Of a stretch of 64,000 nucleotides of DNA, positions 34,138-41,707 are shown piece by piece; position 1 is the first letter of the stretch, and every line of letters starts with the position of its first letter. The notes under the pieces are model-generated. The model saw only the letters and a list, made by a program, of their open reading frames with translations. It had not been told where the DNA came from and did no database searches. A program made the translations under genes and the position numbers. Where the stretch lies: contig NZ_JABFNS010000002.1 in assembly GCF_013116825.1 (NCBI RefSeq), forward strand, positions 1-64,000. The letters run 5' to 3'. The DNA comes from Myxococcus xanthus. Lineage in GTDB: Bacteria; Myxococcota; Myxococcia; Myxococcales; Myxococcaceae.

Positions 34138-34166
34138 CAGGTAATGGAGCCGACGCGCCATGTCAA
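34138..34166 (-). promoter_or_regulatory. Candidate promoter for metNIQ
   Basis: TTGACA (34166-34161) followed after 17 bases by TACCTG (34143-34138). The -35 is a perfect consensus and the -10 weak. It lies directly after the stop of the trans-sulfuration gene, so metNIQ could be transcribed separately from the biosynthetic operon. The transcript would begin about 5-10 bases before the Cys/Met ORF. Confidence 0.45.
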
Positions 34167-34175
34167 CCTGACGGC

Positions 34176-35306
34176 CTATGCCGCCGCGCGGTCTGCCTGC
34201 GTGAATGCCCGCACGAAGTCCTCTTGCAGGTCCTCCAGGTCCTCCAGTCCCACCGAGAAGCGGATGAGTCCGTCGGTGATGCCCCGGCGCTCCCGCTCGG
34301 CGACAGGGACGGAGGCGTGGGAGTGCCGCGCGGGGACTGTGACGATGCTCTCCACCGCGCCCAGCGACACGCCCAGCAGGGGGAGCTGGAGCGATTCCAC
34401 GAAGGACGCCGCCAGCGTGTCCTGGGCCAGCCGGAACGACACCACCGCGCCCGTGCCTGGATAGAAGACCTGCCGCACCTCCGGCCGCTCGGCGAGCCAC
34501 TTCGCCAGGGCTCCCGCCGTGCGCACCTGGCGCTCCAGGCGGACCTGCAGCGTCTTGATGCCCCGCTGGAGGAGGAAGCAGTCCTGGGGGCCCAGCACCG
34601 CGCCCACCGCGTTCTGGAGGAAGCCGAGCTCCTGCGCGAGCGCGGGCGTCTTCACTACCACCGCCCCGGCGACGACGTCACTGTGGCCGCCGAGGTACTT
34701 GGTGGCGGAGTGGATGACGATGTCCGCGCCCTCGGTCAGCGGGCGCGAGAGGGCCGGGGACAGGAACGTGTTGTCCACGATGAGCAGCGCCCCATGCGCC
34801 TGGGCCACCCGCGCCATCGCGGGGATGTCGGTGCGCTTGAGGAAGGGATTGCTCACGCTCTCCACGAGCAGCGCCCGCGTGTTGGGACGGAGGGCTGCGC
34901 GCACGGCGTCCGGGTCGCTGGTGTCCACGAAGGTGGCCTGCAGGCCGAAGCGGCTGAAGACGCGTGTGAGCACCCGGTAGGTGCCGCCGTAACAGTCGTC
35001 CGTCACCACGACGTGGTCTCCCGCGCTGAAGAGCATCAGCACGCTGGACACGGCGGCCATGCCAGAGCCGAAGGCAAAGGCCGCGTGGCCTTCGTCCAGC
35101 GCAGCGAGCACGCCCTCCAGGGCCTTGCGCGTGGGGTTGCCGGAGCGCGCGTAGTCGAACTCGCCGGGCGTCTCCAGGCCCGGCTGGTCGAACATGGACA
35201 CCTGGTAGATGGGGACAGCGGCGGCGCCCGTGACGGGGTCCTGCTCATGCCCCGTGTGCAGCAGACGGGTCGCGAAGCGCGTGGGCCAGGTCGGCGATGA
35301 TGTCAT
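34176..35306 (-). CDS. Trans-sulfuration PLP enzyme (cystathionine gamma-synthase/lyase family), second copy
   Basis: 376 residues from the ATG at 35306, which has GAGG six bases upstream; this start lies inside the preceding gene, giving a 62-base overlap. Met/Cys-metabolism PLP fold: DYARSGNPTRKALE, AFAFGSGMAAVSSVL, LLIVDNTFLSPAL and the Schiff-base lysine in HSATKYLGGHSD. The sequence is similar to but clearly distinct from the upstream copy. In a methionine operon the pair would be expected to make cystathionine from an activated homoserine and release homocysteine; which one does which cannot be told from motifs alone. Confidence 0.88.
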   Translation of the reverse strand: MTSSPTWPTRFATRLLHTGHEQDPVTGAAAVPIYQVSMFDQPGLETPGEFDYARSGNPTRKALEGVLAALDEGHAAFAFGSGMAAVSSVLMLFSAGDHVVVTDDCYGGTYRVLTRVFSRFGLQATFVDTSDPDAVRAALRPNTRALLVESVSNPFLKRTDIPAMARVAQAHGALLIVDNTFLSPALSRPLTEGADIVIHSATKYLGGHSDVVAGAVVVKTPALAQELGFLQNAVGAVLGPQDCFLLQRGIKTLQVRLERQVRTAGALAKWLAERPEVRQVFYPGTGAVVSFRLAQDTLAASFVESLQLPLLGVSLGAVESIVTVPARHSHASVPVAERERRGITDGLIRFSVGLEDLEDLQEDFVRAFTQADRAAA

Positions 35307-36345
35307 GGGAGTCCTCAATTCCTACGGAGAGCCGGAGCAGCCGGTCGGAGATGCCCAGCGCCTCCCGGCGCTCGGCGGGGATGTCAGCGTGGGTCTGCGT
35401 GGTGGGGTAGGTGATGAGCGTCTCCACGCCGCCGAGCGACTCGGCGAAGAGACACAACCGCACGGACGCGAGCACCTGGGGCACCAGGGCCGCGTGGGCG
35501 ACGGTGAAGGACAGCATCCCGCCCACGCCGGGATAGAAGACGCGCTCCACGCCCGGGTGGGCGCGCAACCACGCGGCCACTTCCCGCGCGTTGGCCTGGT
35601 GCCGCTCCATGCGCAGGGCCAGCGTCTTCAGGCCGCGAATCACCAGGTACGCGTCCTGCGGACCGAGAATCGCGCCGATGCCGTTCTGGAGGTACGCGAG
35701 CCGCTCGCCCAGCGCGGCGTCCTTGACGACCAGCGCGCCCGCGACGACGTCGTTGTGTCCGGCCAGGTACTTCGTCGCGCTGTGCACGACGATGTCCGCG
35801 CCCAGCTCCAGCGGGCGCTGGAGCCACGGCGTGAGGAAGGTGTTGTCGACGATGAGCAGCACCCCGGCCTTGCGGGCAATGGCCGCCAGCTCGGAGAGGT
35901 CGGCGGTGCGCATCATCGGGTTGGTGGGCGTCTCCACGACGATGGCGCGGGTGTTGGGGCGCAGCGCGTCCCGCACGGCGCTGGGGCGCGAGGTGTCCAC
36001 GAAGGTGCAGGGGACGTGGAGGATGCGGTCCACCAGCCGGTAGGTGCCGCCGTAGAGGTCCTCGGTGAGGAGGACGTGGTCCTCCGGGCCGAAGAGCTGG
36101 AGGGCACAGTGCAGCGCCGCCATGCCGGAGCTGAAGGCCAGGCCCCGGCTGCCACCCTCCAGTTGCGCCAGCGCATCCTCCAGCGCGGAGCGGGTGGGGT
36201 TTCGCGTGCGCGAGTAGTCGTAGCCGGTGGACTGCCCGAGCGCGGGGTGCTGGAAGGTGGCGGATTGGTAGATGGGGACGGCGACCGCGCCGGTGGTGGG
36301 GTCGCGGCGCACGCCGGCGTGGACGAGCGCGGTGGCGAGTTTCAT
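35245..36345 (-). CDS. Trans-sulfuration PLP enzyme (cystathionine gamma-synthase/lyase family), first copy
   Basis: 366 residues. Conserved YDYSRTRNPTRSALEDALA, LAFSSGMAALHCAL, LLIVDNTFLTPWL and the lysine in HSATKYLAGHND. It begins 24 bases after the aspartokinase/homoserine dehydrogenase gene, so it is the second gene of the operon. The product of the upstream enzyme, homoserine, is the precursor of its substrate after activation. It may be the gamma-synthase with the next gene as beta-lyase, but this is inferred from order only. Confidence 0.9.
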   Translation of the reverse strand: MKLATALVHAGVRRDPTTGAVAVPIYQSATFQHPALGQSTGYDYSRTRNPTRSALEDALAQLEGGSRGLAFSSGMAALHCALQLFGPEDHVLLTEDLYGGTYRLVDRILHVPCTFVDTSRPSAVRDALRPNTRAIVVETPTNPMMRTADLSELAAIARKAGVLLIVDNTFLTPWLQRPLELGADIVVHSATKYLAGHNDVVAGALVVKDAALGERLAYLQNGIGAILGPQDAYLVIRGLKTLALRMERHQANAREVAAWLRAHPGVERVFYPGVGGMLSFTVAHAALVPQVLASVRLCLFAESLGGVETLITYPTTQTHADIPAERREALGISDRLLRLSVGIEDSHDIIADLAHALRDPSAAHGA

Positions 36346-36369
36346 GGGAGGACCCTTTCGGTGGCGCGC

Positions 36370-38865
36370 TCAGCGGCCGCGCAGCGTCTGGGAGATGCGG
36401 AGGATGTCCGCCAGCACGCCGGACGCGGTGACGGCGCCGCCCGCGCCCGCGCCCCGGACGGTGAGCGGGAAGTCGCTGTGGCGGGTGGTGGTGAAGGAGA
36501 CGAAGGACTCGGAGCCGCGGAGGTCTGCCGCGGGGTGGCCCGCTTCGACGCCTACGGGGCCCACGCGGATGACGGGACTGCCCGTGCCCGCCTTCGATGG
36601 GTCGATGCGTGCCAGGTAGCGCAGCACGGTGCCGGCGTGGCGGCAGCGGGCCACACGCTCCGCGTAGGCGGCGTCCTGCGTGGCGAGCACCTGGAAGAAC
36701 GAGTCCACGCTGGCGCACTCGTCCGTGGCGACGAAGGGCTCCAGCGCCACGTCCGACAGGGAGAGCGGCAGGCCCAGCTCCCGAGCGAGGATGAGCGCCT
36801 TGCGCGCGACGTCCGTGCCGCTCAGGTCCTCGCGAGGGTCCGGCTCCGTGAAGCCCCGCTCCCGGGCGGTGCGGACGGCCCGGGACAGGGGCACGCCGGC
36901 CGTCAGTTCGTTGCAGATGAAGCCCAGGCTGCCGGACAGGGACGCGGTGATGAGGCGAACGGTGTCACCGGTGCGCACCAGGTTCGCCAGCGTGTCGATG
37001 ACGGGCAGGCTGGACGCCACCGTCGTCTCGTAGTGGTACGCGACGTGGTTGCGGCGCGCCGCGTCCACCAGCGCTTCGCGGGCCTCCCACGGCAGCGCCA
37101 GCGGCTTCTTGTTGGCCGCCACCACGTGGATGCCGCGCTGGAAGGCCTCCGTGTAGAGCGCCTCCAGCCCGCCCGCGGCGGTGCAGTCGACCAGGATGGG
37201 GACGGGCAGCCGCCGGAGCGCATCCAACAAGGGGACCAGGGTGCGCGCCTGGGGCGCCTCGGGCGCCACGCCTTCGAGCCGCGCCTCCACGCCGTCGAGT
37301 GCGAGCCCCGCCGCGTCGAAGAGCGCGCGCTTGCTGTCCGCCAGCCCCACGACGCGCAGCGCGATGCCGTGCCTGTCCCGGAGCAGCGCCTGCTGGGCGC
37401 GCAGCTGGGCCAGCAGTTGTCCGCCCACCGTGCCTCGGCCGAGGACGAAGAGGCTCACCTGCTGATGGGCCAGGTTGAAGGCCGCGTGCGTGGTGCGCGC
37501 GGCGACGGCCGTGTCCGCCGCGTCGACGACGCACGAAAGGGAGCGGGAGCTGGCACCCTGGGCGCTGGCGCGCACGTTGACGCCCACCGCGCCCAGCGCG
37601 CTGAAGAAGCGCCCGGCCACGTTGACGCCGTGGCCCATGGTCTCCGCCACCAGCGTCAGCAGCGTCACCGGCTGGCGGACCTCCAGCGGTTCCACTTCGC
37701 GGCGTGACAGCTCCTGCGCCAGCTCGGCGGCGAGCACGGACCGCGCGTGCTCCGCGTCGGGACGGGGCACGACGACAGCCAGTGACTGGCCATTGGCGGA
37801 CTGCGCGGTCATCCACACCGTGACGCGCGCTTCTCGCAGCGCGGCCAGCACGCGCTCCCCCAGTTGGAACTGGTCGGACAGCTTGCGCACCTCGATGCCG
37901 AGCAGCGCCAGGTCCTCGCGCGTCGCGATGCAGGCGGGACGCTGGCCGTCGCGCGAGCCGATGGCGTCGATGAGCGTGCCCGGGTGCTCCGGCTCCATGG
38001 TGTTGCGGATGCGCAGGGAGATTCCGGACTCGATGAGCGGAATCATCGTGCGCGGGTGCAGCATGCGGGCGCCCACCGCCGCCAGCTCCAGTCCCTCGCC
38101 GTGGGTGAGGTGCGCCACGGGGTAGGCGTCCGTGACCAGCTCCGGGTCGGCGGTGTGCAGGCCGAGCACGTCCGTCCACACCGTGACTTCCGACGCGCCC
38201 AGGCCCTGGGCCACCAGCGCCGCGGTGTAGTCGGAGCCGTTGCGGCCCAGCGTGGTGGTGCGTCCGTCCGGCGTGGCGGCGATGAAGCCTGGGAGCACGG
38301 GCACCTCGACGCCCCACGTCTCCCGGGCGGCCTGGAGTCGCTCCCGCGTCCGAGCCAGATCCACCCGCGCCGCGCCGAAGCGGTCATCCGTCACCAGGAG
38401 CTCCCGCGCGTCACGGAAGGTGGCGGACGTGCCATGGGCCGTGAGCAGCTCCGCCAGCAGCGTGGCGGACACCAGCTCACCGAATGACAGTACCCGGTCT
38501 CTGGTGGGGGCGGAGCACTCTCGCGTGAGTGAGACGCCATGGAGCAGCTGACGCAGCGGCGCGAGGAGCCCGTCGACACGCTCGGCCAGCGCGGTGGTTT
38601 GTCCGGGCGCCAGCGCCGCGGCGTTGGCCTTCGCGAGGTCGGCGATGCGCGTGGCCACCGCGAGCGCGCCTTCCAGGTCACCCTCGGTGGCGAGGTGGGC
38701 CGCGTCTAGCAGCCAGTCCGTGGTGTCGCCCATCGCGGAGACGACCACTGCCAGCGGGCCTTGCCGCGCGTGCTTGCCAATCAGCTCCACCACCTGGCGG
38801 AGCCGCGTGGGCGAGCCCACGGACGTGCCACCGAACTTCATCACCTGCAGGGACGTGCTGCTCAT
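36370..38865 (-). CDS. thrA: Bifunctional aspartokinase / homoserine dehydrogenase
   Basis: 831 residues from the ATG at 38865, preceded by CGAGG; the open frame continues about 165 codons upstream without similarity. Aspartokinase domain (residues 1 to about 300) starts LQVMKFGGTSVGSPTRLRQV and includes LGRNGSDYTAALVA. Two ACT regulatory segments span about 310-460. The homoserine dehydrogenase domain has the NAD site VLGRGTVGGQLLAQL, HVVAANKKPLALPW and the catalytic GTDVARKALILARELGLPL. It supplies homoserine for methionine and threonine. It heads an operon with two trans-sulfuration genes, suggesting dedication to methionine. Confidence 0.95.
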   Translation of the reverse strand: MSSTSLQVMKFGGTSVGSPTRLRQVVELIGKHARQGPLAVVVSAMGDTTDWLLDAAHLATEGDLEGALAVATRIADLAKANAAALAPGQTTALAERVDGLLAPLRQLLHGVSLTRECSAPTRDRVLSFGELVSATLLAELLTAHGTSATFRDARELLVTDDRFGAARVDLARTRERLQAARETWGVEVPVLPGFIAATPDGRTTTLGRNGSDYTAALVAQGLGASEVTVWTDVLGLHTADPELVTDAYPVAHLTHGEGLELAAVGARMLHPRTMIPLIESGISLRIRNTMEPEHPGTLIDAIGSRDGQRPACIATREDLALLGIEVRKLSDQFQLGERVLAALREARVTVWMTAQSANGQSLAVVVPRPDAEHARSVLAAELAQELSRREVEPLEVRQPVTLLTLVAETMGHGVNVAGRFFSALGAVGVNVRASAQGASSRSLSCVVDAADTAVAARTTHAAFNLAHQQVSLFVLGRGTVGGQLLAQLRAQQALLRDRHGIALRVVGLADSKRALFDAAGLALDGVEARLEGVAPEAPQARTLVPLLDALRRLPVPILVDCTAAGGLEALYTEAFQRGIHVVAANKKPLALPWEAREALVDAARRNHVAYHYETTVASSLPVIDTLANLVRTGDTVRLITASLSGSLGFICNELTAGVPLSRAVRTARERGFTEPDPREDLSGTDVARKALILARELGLPLSLSDVALEPFVATDECASVDSFFQVLATQDAAYAERVARCRHAGTVLRYLARIDPSKAGTGSPVIRVGPVGVEAGHPAADLRGSESFVSFTTTRHSDFPLTVRGAGAGGAVTASGVLADILRISQTLRGR

Positions 38866-39137
38866 CGAAGAACCTCGAGGGGGCCGGCGGGCCCTGATTC
38901 GAAAGGGAAGGGCAGACGCGGCGCCCTGTGCCGGACACACGCCGGCCAGACGCGGCGCGCGAGCGCCCACGGAGGGAGGAATGAAGGGGTTGGAGTTGGA
39001 GCCCTGGCGGACTAGTGCGTGCCGCCGGGCCAGCGCATTCGATGCGCGACGCGCGCGCGGCGAAGCACGGGCAATACGGGCGCGGCGGTCAACGGTGCGG
39101 GTGCGGAGCAGGTGGATGGAACCACGGAGGTCCTCTC
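38866..39137 (-). other. Leader region of the thrA-trans-sulfuration operon
   Basis: 272 bases without a convincing gene. It contains a small palindrome, GCGCAT/ATGCGC at 39033-39047, and several GC-rich potential stems near 38890-38960. I searched it by eye for the conserved core of SAM riboswitches and for a T-box and found neither. An eight-codon ORF is present but shows no amino acid bias. Confidence 0.4.
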
Positions 39138-39320
39138 TCACCGAAGCGGGAGGGAGCCCTCCGGCTTCGGACGCTTGGATTGCTCGGGGAGCCCCTGCTC
39201 CTCGAACCGCATCGTTTGGACACCTTGGAGGTCCGACTCCAGGTTGTCGGGCCACCGCGCGAGGCGGCGGCCGCTCTTGATGCTGCGCACGAAATAAGCG
39301 TGGACCCCGGTGTCTGTCAA
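39138..39320 (-). CDS. Possible small protein upstream of thrA
   Basis: Up to 60 residues from a TTG at 39320, or about 50 from a GTG at about 39290. Codon positions are strongly biased to G/C in third place and the peptide reads like a real protein (VRSIKSGRRLARWPDNLESD, GVQTMRFEEQGLPEQ). No family recognised. Only a GAGG two bases before the TTG could serve as ribosome site. The same bases could instead be a promoter -35 (see the promoter entry), so the true start may be the internal GTG. Confidence 0.4.
   Translation of the reverse strand: MTDTGVHAYFVRSIKSGRRLARWPDNLESDLQGVQTMRFEEQGLPEQSKRPKPEGSLPLR
39141..39170. repeat. Near-perfect 30-base palindrome
   Basis: CCGAAGC (39141-39147) pairs with GCTTCGG (39164-39170), and inside it GGAGGG (39149-39154) pairs with CCCTCC (39157-39162), leaving one mismatch pair. 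It lies at the end of the small ORF upstream of thrA and could be an attenuator stem or an operator. Confidence 0.55.
39291..39320 (-). promoter_or_regulatory. Candidate promoter for the thrA operon
   Basis: TTGACA (39320-39315) followed after 17-18 bases by TTATTTC (39297-39291). It is the most A/T-rich stretch of the region and matches the -35 of the metN promoter exactly. If used, the transcript would have a leader of about 420 bases before thrA. Confidence 0.35.
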
Positions 39321-39414
39321 TGCCTCGTGTGGTTTTCACTTCCGTCACGGCATCTTCCATTCACGTCAGGGTTTGGCGGGAATGCCCGGTGCCCGGGGCG
39401 GATGCCGGCGGTGC

Positions 39415-39825
39415 GTGGGTGAGCGGGTGCCCACGCTCAAGCCGGAGCACGCCGACATCCTGCGGAAGGTGGACCTGGCGGAGCGCGGTGTCCCGGACGT
39501 GGCGCGCCAGGCGCTGAAGACGCAGCTGGAGCGAAGCTGCGGCAGTTGCGCCGCGCACGGATGTCTGGACTGCTCTTGCAAGCCATCCCACCGGGCAGGG
39601 GGACCCCGGCGTCTGGCCCGGCGGGCGTCTGAAAGCGCTTGCACCGGGACGGTCCGCCTCGTTAACTCCCACCCAGGTGCCGAGGGGCGCCTGCCCGAAA
39701 AGACGACGTCACCCTCGCTTCTCTCCGCCGTTCGACAGTTCCAGATGAGTTCCTTCCACGGCCCACGAACGGGTGAGGGCCGGCGCCAAGGGACTTTTCA
39801 TGCGAACCGTCGTCTCCCTCCATGA
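39415..39825 (+). CDS. Doubtful Cys-rich ORF
   Basis: A frame open to the stop at 39823. Its first 55 codons from the GTG at 39415 have coding-like third positions and give a helical stretch ending in a Cys cluster (SCGSCAAHGCLDCSC). After that the composition degrades, and the 3' end overlaps the start of the GIY-YIG gene in another frame. It may be a small gene or a remnant whose original end is lost. No family recognised and no clear ribosome site. The rest of 39321-39414 shows nothing. Confidence 0.25.
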   Translation: MGERVPTLKPEHADILRKVDLAERGVPDVARQALKTQLERSCGSCAAHGCLDCSCKPSHRAGGPRRLARRASESACTGTVRLVNSHPGAEGRLPEKTTSPSLLSAVRQFQMSSFHGPRTGEGRRQGTFHANRRLPP

Positions 39826-40723
39826 ATGCAAGGTCCGCGCGTCGCTCCTGCTCAAGGAGCTGGCCTCGGCGGATGCGTCGCGCGCGGCCCGGGCCGCGGA
39901 GCGGCTGCGCGTCCTGCCCGGCTTCGCGGGACTGCCCTTGGGCGAGGTGCTCGCGCGCAAGGAGACGGTGCAGCGCAAGCATGCGCTGACCGTCATCGCG
40001 CGTGAGCAGGGGCACGCCACCTGGGGCGAGCTGAAGCAGGTGCGTGAGCTCGACTTCGAGCACCTGCTCGCCCCCGTGGGCGGCTCCCACCTCAACCGCT
40101 GGTTCTCCTCCTATGCGGAGGCCGCTGACTCCCTACGGACGCAGGGCGGCTTCCTCTTTCCATTCCGCGAGCAGTTCTTCGTCTGCGAGGCCAGCCTCGT
40201 CGAGGCGCTCGGGGGCGACCCCGCTGACGCGGACTGGTCGCTCATGGGCCGCGACTGGATGGCGCCGAAGGATGGGGCCGCGCAGGCCCGGCTCGCCCAG
40301 CGGTTCGCCCGGCATTCGCCTTCCCACGCTTCAACTTCCCCAGACACGAGGTCTCCCATGTCCGCTGACTCCCGCCGCTCCGAACTGAAGCGTGCCTACC
40401 GGGAAACACCGCCTCCCATGGGCGTGTATGCCGTGCGCTGCCTCGCCAACGGGAAGGTGCTGGTGGGCGCGAGCGCCAACGTCCAGGGCATGCTCAATCG
40501 CATCCGCTTCGAGCTGTCCACGGGCATGGACCGCCTGCCCACGCTGCTGGAGGACTGGAAGCGCTACGGGGCGGAGCAGTTCACCTTCGAGGTGCTCGAC
40601 GTGCTGAAGCCTTCTGACGAGCCCGTGGTCGCGCCGGAGGAGGAGTTGAAGGTGCTGGAGGCGCTCTGGTTGGACCGGCTCAAGCCCTACGGCGACGCGG
40701 GCTACAACGTGCAAGGCGGCTGA
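39800..40723 (+). CDS. GIY-YIG nuclease-family protein with unusual N-terminal extension
   Basis: 307 residues from the ATG at 39800 (AAGGGA upstream). The last 120 residues are a GIY-YIG family domain of the small standalone type: SELKRAYRETPPPMGVYAVR, NGKVLVGASANVQGMLNRIR and a conserved C-terminal tail. The N-terminal 180 residues are a separate helical domain (KHALTVIAREQGHATWGELK; FLFPFREQFFVCEASLVEAL) of unknown role, linked by a Ser/Thr/Pro stretch. An internal ATG at 40358, at the start of the nuclease part, has a perfect GAGG ribosome site, so a 121-residue standalone product may also be made. The canonical catalytic residues are altered (GVY...VLVG), so nuclease activity is uncertain. 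Confidence 0.75.
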   Translation: MRTVVSLHECKVRASLLLKELASADASRAARAAERLRVLPGFAGLPLGEVLARKETVQRKHALTVIAREQGHATWGELKQVRELDFEHLLAPVGGSHLNRWFSSYAEAADSLRTQGGFLFPFREQFFVCEASLVEALGGDPADADWSLMGRDWMAPKDGAAQARLAQRFARHSPSHASTSPDTRSPMSADSRRSELKRAYRETPPPMGVYAVRCLANGKVLVGASANVQGMLNRIRFELSTGMDRLPTLLEDWKRYGAEQFTFEVLDVLKPSDEPVVAPEEELKVLEALWLDRLKPYGDAGYNVQGG

Positions 40724-40837
40724 GGTGGGCCGCCTGCTGCCTTCCATGGGGCAAGTATGGCGGCCTGTGGCAACTTGCCACGTTCTCCACCCGGTGGGAT
40801 TGCGTTACGCGAAGACTCCATTTCAAGGGAGTCCGCC

Positions 40838-41695
40838 ATGGTGTCCGCTCATCGTCGTGCTGTCCGTATGCTTCCCTTCGCGCTGTTGGGCGTCCTGGGC
40901 TGTGGCGAAGGCATGGAAGTCGCCATCCCCTTCGAGGCCCGGGTGGGCAGCGAGCCCTTCGCATGTGGCCGCATCTACACCGGGGTGGGGACAACGGGGA
41001 CGACGTACGAGCCCATGGACCTGCGCGTGTACCTGCACGACGTCCGGCTCGTCACGGCCGAGGGCACGGAGGTGCCACTGAAGCTCAAGCAGGACGGGCG
41101 GTGGCAGACGCAAGGCACGGCGCTGCTCGACTTCGCGGACAAGACGGGCCTGTGCACCAGCGGCACGGAGGCGACGAACCTGCGCATCACCGGCACGGCG
41201 CCCGAGGGCCTCTACACCGGCTTGCGCTTCAAGCTGGGCGTGCCGGAGACGCAGAACCACCTCGACGTGTCCACGGCGCCCTCGCCGCTGAACGACACGA
41301 GCCTCTACTGGAGCTGGCGCTCGGGCTATCTCTTCATGCGCAGCGAGGGCCGGACGACGGGACTTCCCGAAGGGCACGTCATGCACCTGGGGAGCACGGA
41401 CTGTGCACCGCCGCCGGAGGGCCGGACGAACGGCACCGCGGGATGTACGTTCGGCAACCGTCCGGAGGTGGCCCTGGACTCGTTCGACCTGGCGTCTGGC
41501 AAGGTGGTGCTGGATTTGGGGGCGCTCTTCTCAGGCTCGAACCTGGACGAGAACGCGGAGGTACCCAACACCTCCGTGGGGTGCATGTCGCAGCAGGCGG
41601 ACCCGGACTGCGCGCCCGTGTTCAGCCGGATGGGGCTGACGCACCGGAGCCAGGAGATGGCACCGGGGCCTCAGGCATTCATCAAGGCGGAGTAG
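40838..41695 (+). CDS. mbnP: MbnP-family copper-binding lipoprotein (metallo-mystery pair, four-Cys protein)
   Basis: 285 residues from the ATG at 40838 (GGGAGT upstream). Signal peptide with a lipobox-like VLGC. The family's four Cys appear in FACGRIYTG, GLCTSGTEA, STDCAPPPEG and AGCTFGN, with a fifth and sixth in a C-terminal VGCMSQQADPDCAP. The segment TSLYWSWRSGYLFMRSEG carries the conserved Trp residues; in studied homologues a Trp is oxidised to kynurenine by the partner MbnH and then helps bind copper. It is followed after 12 bases by that partner. Confidence 0.9.
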   Translation: MVSAHRRAVRMLPFALLGVLGCGEGMEVAIPFEARVGSEPFACGRIYTGVGTTGTTYEPMDLRVYLHDVRLVTAEGTEVPLKLKQDGRWQTQGTALLDFADKTGLCTSGTEATNLRITGTAPEGLYTGLRFKLGVPETQNHLDVSTAPSPLNDTSLYWSWRSGYLFMRSEGRTTGLPEGHVMHLGSTDCAPPPEGRTNGTAGCTFGNRPEVALDSFDLASGKVVLDLGALFSGSNLDENAEVPNTSVGCMSQQADPDCAPVFSRMGLTHRSQEMAPGPQAFIKAE

Positions 41696-41707
41696 GAGGG
41701 GGACGTC

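Noticed and set aside
33841-34175. SAM riboswitch in the metN leader
   Set aside because: I could not find the conserved core or pairing pattern of known SAM riboswitch classes; the visible signals are ORFs and one long hairpin.
38866-39360. N-terminal extension of the aspartokinase in the same frame
   Set aside because: The family begins at MKFGGTSVG, and the ATG at 38865 has a good ribosome site; the upstream part is Arg/Ala-rich and unlike any aspartokinase.
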